A stretch of DNA of 37,945 nt, taken from Thermoproteota archaeon. Its GTDB lineage: Archaea; Thermoproteota; Bathyarchaeia; Bathyarchaeales; Bathycorpusculaceae. Under the pieces are notes generated by a model. That model saw only the letters and a list, made by a program, of their open reading frames with translations, was not told the DNA's origin and did no database searches. Numbering within the stretch: position 1 is the stretch's first letter; the number at the start of each line of letters is the position of its first letter. The stretch is taken from NCBI GenBank assembly GCA_012513715.1, contig JAAZBP010000084.1:1-37945 (forward strand). Direction: 5' to 3'. The translations under genes and the position numbers were made by a program. Of this stretch, positions 33,713-37,945 are shown in pieces.

Positions 33713-34393
33713 CTATAACTCCTCAAACTCCGACGATAGACAATCAAAAATAACTCCTTTCTGCATAGCCATCTTAAGATAAACTTCCGGGTCTACAGCC
33801 TGAACTTTACTCCTATCAACATCAATAATATAGACTACATGTATACGGGCATTGCGGATTTCATCATATGTAACAGGCGGATTTTGATAGTAAGCATCGC
33901 ATAACGCTTTGATTTGTTCAATCTCAAGGATAGTTCGGTTCGGAATCGGTTTCGCCAAAGCAAGAGGAAAAGGCAGAATATAATGTTGTGGCACACCCAA
34001 CGCGAAGTTGCTGGCAAAGCTGCTGTACCTGATTATTTTGCTTGCTAAGCGAGCAGAAGTATAAGTTAAAGGTGACAAAGCAGTTTCAGGTGGAATAAAT
34101 CCAGTCTCTATCTCAACAATAAAATTCTCTAAACTCTTAACCCCATACAAATCACAAGTTAAAAGCGAATTCAGACCATATTCAAGTTCAACGTCGTAGC
34201 CTTCTTCAATAAGGTATTTTGCACAAACAAGCTCCATAACAGAATGATTGATTTTTACCACATTTTCTTTGTGAAGAGTAACAAGCCGATCTTTAAGTAA
34301 CTGCAACTTTGCTTCTACAGTTGGCTCAGAAGTATAAGTTAACCTTTGCAGAAGAATTGTTAAGTCGCGTTCAAATTTTTCTTTGTTACTCAT
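33713..34393 (-). CDS. Uncharacterised protein, possible PD-(D/E)XK-like fold
   Basis: 226 residues from the ATG at 34393, which has AAGGA nine bases upstream. A TTG at 34411 would add six residues. The middle (SVMELVCAKYLIEEGYDVELEYGL, LTCDLYG, FIVEIETGF) follows the helix-strand-Asp-strand order of restriction-like nucleases, with possible acids (numbered from the TTG) Glu60, Asp87 and Glu100, but Thr/Glu stand where the usual Lys would be. It may be inactive or unrelated. It is co-directional with the GIY-YIG gene five bases downstream, so a nucleic-acid role is plausible. Confidence 0.75.
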   Translation of the reverse strand: MSNKEKFERDLTILLQRLTYTSEPTVEAKLQLLKDRLVTLHKENVVKINHSVMELVCAKYLIEEGYDVELEYGLNSLLTCDLYGVKSLENFIVEIETGFIPPETALSPLTYTSARLASKIIRYSSFASNFALGVPQHYILPFPLALAKPIPNRTILEIEQIKALCDAYYQNPPVTYDEIRNARIHVVYIIDVDRSKVQAVDPEVYLKMAMQKGVIFDCLSSEFEEL

Positions 34394-34563
34394 CTGCCCA
34401 TGTCCTTGCAAGTTGCACTTTTTTAGTAACTTTTTGATTACCTTAATTGTGTTTTTCAGATATATAAAACCGCGAAGAACAAGGGTAAATTCTCGACAAC
34501 AAATTTATCCTTAAAATCTTGCAACAGAATTTTCTGCAATATTTTTGTAGTGAACTTTTAGGA

Positions 34564-34743
34564 TTATTCTTGAGTGAGAACTAGTCGCGCGTTGGGAACA
34601 TCAACTTCTGTGATTTTGCACCCTTGAAATTCTTTGGCTTGCCCAAGAATATTTTTAACTATTACTTTGTCGCCATCAATTTTCGCGTAGATTACATCTC
34701 TAATTTCTGTTTTGCCGTTTAAGATAACATTAAATTCACACAT
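34564..34743 (-). CDS. CooT-like small nickel-binding protein
   Basis: 59 residues from the ATG at 34743: MCEFNVILNGKTEIRDVIYA. Proteins of the CooT family begin Met-Cys-Glu and bind nickel through Cys2; the rest (GDKVIVKNILGQAKEF, ITEVDVPNARLVL) matches their small beta barrel. The open frame extends 22 hydrophobic residues upstream, but that extension has no ribosome site and would bury the Cys, so I exclude it. CooT assists nickel insertion into CO dehydrogenase in bacteria. No CODH, hydrogenase or urease gene is nearby, so the client is unknown. Confidence 0.8.
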   Translation of the reverse strand: MCEFNVILNGKTEIRDVIYAKIDGDKVIVKNILGQAKEFQGCKITEVDVPNARLVLTQE

Positions 34744-34932
34744 TTCGATCAGAATAATAAGAAAAAGTTGAAGGTAATAAACTTGAAGTAGAAAGCCTAA
34801 AAAAAACAATATTTTTTTAAAAAAATAAAATGTGACAACTCAATTTACCGTGAAATTTGAAGCGTAAAAGTCAAGTTGTTTTTCATTAAGGAACTTGGCG
34901 GTTGTGTTTAGTGATGTAGATGATTTGTTTGT

Positions 34933-35703
34933 CTATGCGCTTGTGTTGGGTGGTGGTCGTACACGTTTTCTGCCTAATTTAATTCTGATGGCAGTACGGT
35001 AGAGTTTACGTAAAGATTTTATCAGTTGCTCAACAGTAGGCGAAGTTGAGAAAATAAGGGGTATCTGTTCGTATTCTGCTATGCGGATGGCTTCTTCATC
35101 AGGGGGGGTTTTATGGAAGACTACTACACGGGGTTTAAGGCTGCTTACGCGAACAATCATCATAGGCAAGCTTCCCCCGTCAACATTAGTAAATATTAGC
35201 GCCCTCTCGGTGGTAGCGCCGAAAAGTTGCGTATATTCATATCCAGAGTAGGTTTCAACTGTTTTTCTGCTATCGACGACTGTATAGCCATTTACTTCTT
35301 TTACGAATTTTTCTTCGCAGGCAACAAGTTTGCCGTTTATAGCTTTACATAAGTATTCTACTCTAACTGGAATTGGGAACTCTCGAAGATCCATCACTGC
35401 CATACTTGGGGAACTTGTAAGTTTAGAGAATTCTCGGATGAAACGGCTGCCTTTTTGTTCGTCTAACGAGAGTAGAGAAAGAACAAATTTCTTGATAAAT
35501 TTGGCACCCGGACTTTTACGTCTGCTGCTTTCGTAGTCACTTATGACTGATGAAGAAAGCCCCATATGTTCGGACAAACTAGTTTGCGAAACAGCAAAGA
35601 GTTCTCGCCACTTCCTCATTGTGGCACCTGGTTTACCTGAAAGAATAATTTCGCCGGCAATTCTTCGGGCTAAAACTTCTCTGAGACTAGGCGACACAGA
35701 CAT
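34933..35703 (-). CDS. XRE-family helix-turn-helix transcriptional regulator
   Basis: 256 residues. The N-terminal HTH is clear (WRELFAVSQTSLSEHMGLSSSVISDYESSRRKSPGAKFI, cut here as residues 32-70), with the typical Q/S-rich recognition helix. The C-terminal domain (about 95-235) is alpha-beta with VEYLCKAINGKLVAC and LIFTNVDGGSLPMMIVRVSS, as in the archaeal COG1709-type regulators, and may bind a ligand. A TATA box (minus-strand TTTTATAC, 35752-35745) lies about 45 bases before the ATG. It is divergent from alba across a 295-base gap; whether it controls alba is not known. Confidence 0.9.
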   Translation of the reverse strand: MSVSPSLREVLARRIAGEIILSGKPGATMRKWRELFAVSQTSLSEHMGLSSSVISDYESSRRKSPGAKFIKKFVLSLLSLDEQKGSRFIREFSKLTSSPSMAVMDLREFPIPVRVEYLCKAINGKLVACEEKFVKEVNGYTVVDSRKTVETYSGYEYTQLFGATTERALIFTNVDGGSLPMMIVRVSSLKPRVVVFHKTPPDEEAIRIAEYEQIPLIFSTSPTVEQLIKSLRKLYRTAIRIKLGRKRVRPPPNTSA

Positions 35704-35923
35704 GAGTTTTTTCTCCGCACTTGCAGTGTTCCTTAAAGCTTGAAGTATAAAACTATAACGCTTCTTACTAGTTCAACATTGAAGAGTTAATATCTAAATC
35801 AAACAGTATGAAATGACTTATTTTATATGAATAAGATCAAAAAAACAAGAAAACTTGCTGATACATAGTTTTGAGGGTTGAAATTTGTTTATTAGGAAGT
35901 TCAGCGATACTAACCAGTAACGT

Positions 35924-35967
35924 TCGTAGTCTACGACAAGCAAGACAACACGGGCGTTAAACAACGC
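35924..35967. promoter_or_regulatory. Two palindromes in the alba upstream region
   Basis: TCGTAG-T-CTACGA (35924-35936, perfect) and GCGTT-AAAC-AACGC (35954-35967, perfect) stand 17 bases apart, 32-75 bases before the alba ATG. They could be operators or leader hairpins for alba. The rest of the XRE-alba gap shows only a TATA-like TTATTTTATATG near 35817. Confidence 0.45.
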
Positions 35968-35998
35968 AAAAACCACATAAAAAAAGGAGTGAATATAC

Positions 35999-36289
35999 AT
36001 GTCTGAAAAAGCAAGTGATGTAATATTCGTTGGAAACAAACCACCAATGAGCTATGTGCTCGCAATCATAACAGCGTTCTCTTCAGGAACACAAAAAGAA
36101 ATTACCCTAAAAGCAAGAGGCCAAGCAATAACTACAGCAGTTGACGTTGCAGAAATTACCAGAAGCCGTTTCATCAAAGATATCAAGGTTACAAGAATTG
36201 CAATCGGAACCGCAGAGATGCCACCAAGAGAAGGCGAAAATAGGTCCAGAATGGTTTCCACGATAGAGATTACTCTAACGAAAGCGTAA
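35999..36289 (+). CDS. albA: Alba DNA/RNA-binding chromatin protein
   Basis: 96 residues, the standard Alba length. The opening DVIFVGNKPPMSYVLAIITAF, the central basic strand-helix (KARGQAITTAVDVAEITRSRF) and the closing STIEITLTK match the family, which binds DNA and RNA as a dimer and packs archaeal chromatin. A strong GGAGTGA ribosome site precedes the ATG by about eight bases, in keeping with high expression. It is preceded by two palindromes and followed by a hairpin terminator. No second Alba copy is visible. Confidence 0.96.
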   Translation: MSEKASDVIFVGNKPPMSYVLAIITAFSSGTQKEITLKARGQAITTAVDVAEITRSRFIKDIKVTRIAIGTAEMPPREGENRSRMVSTIEITLTKA

Positions 36290-36313
36290 ACCATAGAGGA
36301 CTCAAAATAAATA

Positions 36314-36349
36314 GAGAGTTTAGCTCTCAACCCTTTTTAATTTTTATTT
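36314..36349 (+). terminator. Terminator after alba
   Basis: Hairpin GAGAG-TTTAG-CTCTC (36314-36328) followed by CCCTTTTTAATTTTTATTT. The T-rich tail reaches into the stop of the convergent mrp gene. Confidence 0.6.
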
Positions 36350-37195
36350 AACAGTTTTTAATTGTTCTTGAACTTTAGCTACGATTTCCATGAAAGCTTT
36401 TGCTGCAGCTGAGTCTTTATGTGATAACACAAACGGTGTTCCCTCATCAGAGTCAACGCCTACTTTGGGGTCTATGGGTATGCTACCGAGGAAGCGTACT
36501 CCAGCTTGTTGCGCTATTTTTTCGCCGCCGCCGGACCTGAAAATTTCTGTTTTTTCGCCGCATTTAGGACAAACAAAGCCACTCATGTTTTCAACTACAC
36601 CCAGAGGAGACATTTTCAGGGTTTCTGCGAAAGTAATTGATTTCTTAACTATAGTACTTGAAAGTTCAGAGGGCATAGTTACAATAATTACGCCGTCAAG
36701 TTCAGGTAACAATTGAGCAATGCTTAAGGGTTCATCTCCTGTTCCCGGAGGCAAATCAATAAACAAATAGTCTAGTTCGCCCCATACGATGTCAACTAAA
36801 AACTGTTTAATCGCCCGCATTTTTAATGGTCCACGCCAGATAGTCGGCGAAGCTTCATCTAAAAAGAAGTCAATAGACATCACTTTCATGTCTAATGGAC
36901 CTGTAACTGGGAAAGCCCCTGCAGGACTAGACTTTACCTGCTGACCGGAAACGCCTAACAGCTTGGGCACACTTGGACCGTGAATGTCTGCATCCAAAAT
37001 GCCAACTTTGTGTCCCTGCAAAGCAAAAGCAGTTGCAAGATTTACAGTAACAGTACTTTTTCCAACCCCGCCTTTACCACTGATTACGGCAATTTTATGT
37101 TTGATTTTGCCCATGCGGATTTTAAGAATTTCTTGTTCTTCAGCTTGTTTTTGTCTGTATGCTTCAAGTTGAGCTGTATTGTTCTCTAAAGCCAT
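36344..37195 (-). CDS. Mrp/NBP35-type ATP-binding iron-sulfur cluster carrier
   Basis: 283 residues. The deviant Walker A is ISGKGGVGKST (38-48), followed by ILDADIHGPSVPKLLG and FIDLPPGTGDEPLS (Walker B region). Cys-x2-Cys in FVCPKCGEKTE (near 210) holds the bridging cluster at the dimer face. It delivers 4Fe-4S clusters to apoproteins. The N-terminal DUF59 domain found in many bacterial Mrp proteins is absent; a charged helix (AYRQKQAEEQEIL) takes its place. It is convergent with alba. It might supply clusters to the Fe-S enzymes in the window (radical SAM, nuclease-helicase, TudS-like), but no special linkage is shown. Confidence 0.95.
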   Translation of the reverse strand: MALENNTAQLEAYRQKQAEEQEILKIRMGKIKHKIAVISGKGGVGKSTVTVNLATAFALQGHKVGILDADIHGPSVPKLLGVSGQQVKSSPAGAFPVTGPLDMKVMSIDFFLDEASPTIWRGPLKMRAIKQFLVDIVWGELDYLFIDLPPGTGDEPLSIAQLLPELDGVIIVTMPSELSSTIVKKSITFAETLKMSPLGVVENMSGFVCPKCGEKTEIFRSGGGEKIAQQAGVRFLGSIPIDPKVGVDSDEGTPFVLSHKDSAAAKAFMEIVAKVQEQLKTVK

Positions 37196-37379
37196 AAAAC
37201 ATCAACCGATAGTAGTTATGCGTAAAAGTCAGTCCAATGTTTAGTAAAAAGGTTATGGTCAATTTCTAAAAATCGGGAAATAAGGGTTTAGATAAAAATA
37301 AGTGCTAAAAATGTTTTTGGCTGTTATATCCCAAAAATCAGAGTGTACAACTAAAAGCATGTATTATGTGATAACGGAA

Positions 37380-37865
37380 TTAGCCTAGTTTGTAACCTAT
37401 TTTACGCAGAAATTTTTGCCGATCAATAATGTCACTTTGCGACTCAATACCTTTGCTTTTATATCCGTCTACGACACCCATGACTCCTCTTCCCTGTTCA
37501 GCTTCGACAACAATTATCTCCAGCGGGTTAGCAGTGGCAGCGTAAATCGTACAAACTTCAGGGGCAGCCTTTATTTTTCCTAAAACATTAAGCGGAAAAG
37601 CATTTTTCAAGTATATGATAAAACTGTGGCCACACGCGATTTCAAAGGCTTTATCAGCTGCTAAACGCCTCAGTTCATCGTCATTACCTTCATGTCGTAC
37701 AAGACAAGGACCGGAGGCTTCACAAAAACCCAACCCGAAGGTGATGCCTGGAACAGAATTCACCAAGGCCTCGTAGAGGTCTTCAACGGTCTTAATAAAA
37801 TGTGCCATACCAAAAATCACGTTACAATCTTTAGGCACATCAACCTTAACAGTTTTAAACTCCAA
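37380..37865 (-). CDS. Adenosine-specific kinase (DUF355 family)
   Basis: 161 residues matching the small archaeal adenosine-specific kinase family: VPKDCNVIFGMAHFIKTVEDLYEAL, GLGFCEASGPCLVRHEGND, NPLEIIVVEAEQGRGVMGVVDG. By family it phosphorylates adenosine. The start is a TTG (37865) with GGTGA six bases upstream; no in-frame ATG is close. It lies 184 bases from mrp with no visible operon partner inside the window. Confidence 0.92.
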   Translation of the reverse strand: MEFKTVKVDVPKDCNVIFGMAHFIKTVEDLYEALVNSVPGITFGLGFCEASGPCLVRHEGNDDELRRLAADKAFEIACGHSFIIYLKNAFPLNVLGKIKAAPEVCTIYAATANPLEIIVVEAEQGRGVMGVVDGYKSKGIESQSDIIDRQKFLRKIGYKLG

Positions 37866-37945
37866 CTTCTTTCACCAAAAAAACATACCAACACCACAAA
37901 TATAACATTAAGCATCCAACACAAAAATAGACAGACAAAATAAAC

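Noticed and set aside
34744-34809. Hydrophobic 22-residue N-terminal extension of the CooT-like protein
   Set aside because: CooT proteins start at Met-Cys-Glu with Cys2 as the metal ligand; the extension has no ribosome site.

Overview
This 37.9 kb window looks like an AT-rich archaeal chromosome. It carries an Alba chromatin protein, a LysW carrier-protein pathway for arginine/lysine, an adenosine-specific kinase of the DUF355 family, an Mrp-type Fe-S carrier, CTP-dependent dolichol-kinase-like and site-2-protease-like membrane enzymes, TATA-box promoters with very short leaders, and frequent TTG/GTG starts with GGAGG/GGTGA ribosome sites. The mix fits the TACK side of the archaea, for example Bathyarchaeia; that placement is inference. 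I see no rRNA, tRNA, IS element, prophage or CRISPR array.

Layout. (1) 1-7411, minus strand: an arginine/carbamoyl-phosphate operon read as argG, argH, carB, carA and a second carB that runs off the left edge. carA seems to lack a normal start codon. (2) 7412-11916: a compact divergent promoter, then on the plus strand an HTH-ACT regulator, threonine synthase, homoserine dehydrogenase and aspartate kinase, closed by two hairpins and a T-rich tract. (3) 12144-15586: an unrecognised cytoplasmic protein, a PDZ-containing site-2 protease, a small unknown protein and an exported protein. (4) 15752-20098: a 1.4-k-residue fusion of an Fe-S Cas4/RecB-like nuclease with a Dna2/Upf1-type SF1 helicase. 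(5) 20308-26620: the LysW operon lysW-lysX-argC/lysY-argB/lysZ-argD/lysJ-lysK (minus strand), divergent from an Lrp/AsnC regulator. (6) 26606-28610: TudS-like DUF523 protein, rpiA and a membrane coiled-coil protein. (7) 28883-33464, plus strand: a tight cluster of a membrane zinc-ribbon protein, a membrane protein ending in a tail where every second residue is cysteine, a radical SAM/SPASM enzyme with a PqqD-like N-terminus, and a HAD/dolichol-kinase-like fusion. (8) 33456-37865: GIY-YIG protein, a putative nuclease-fold protein, CooT-like protein, XRE regulator, Alba, Mrp and the adenosine-specific kinase.

How it works together. The LysW operon would carry glutamate (and perhaps 2-aminoadipate) through protected intermediates to ornithine/lysine. 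carAB supplies carbamoyl phosphate and argG/argH finish arginine. The promoters of argG and lysW, about 18.5 kb apart, share an ungapped 58-bp block (44 identities) at the same distance from their start codons, so they are probably one regulon.

The best candidate for an undescribed system is region 7. The radical SAM enzyme has the architecture of a RiPP-type peptide modifier and is translationally coupled to the gene whose cysteine-alternating tail is the obvious candidate substrate. The Gly-Gly codons at the end of that tail also form the enzyme's ribosome binding site.
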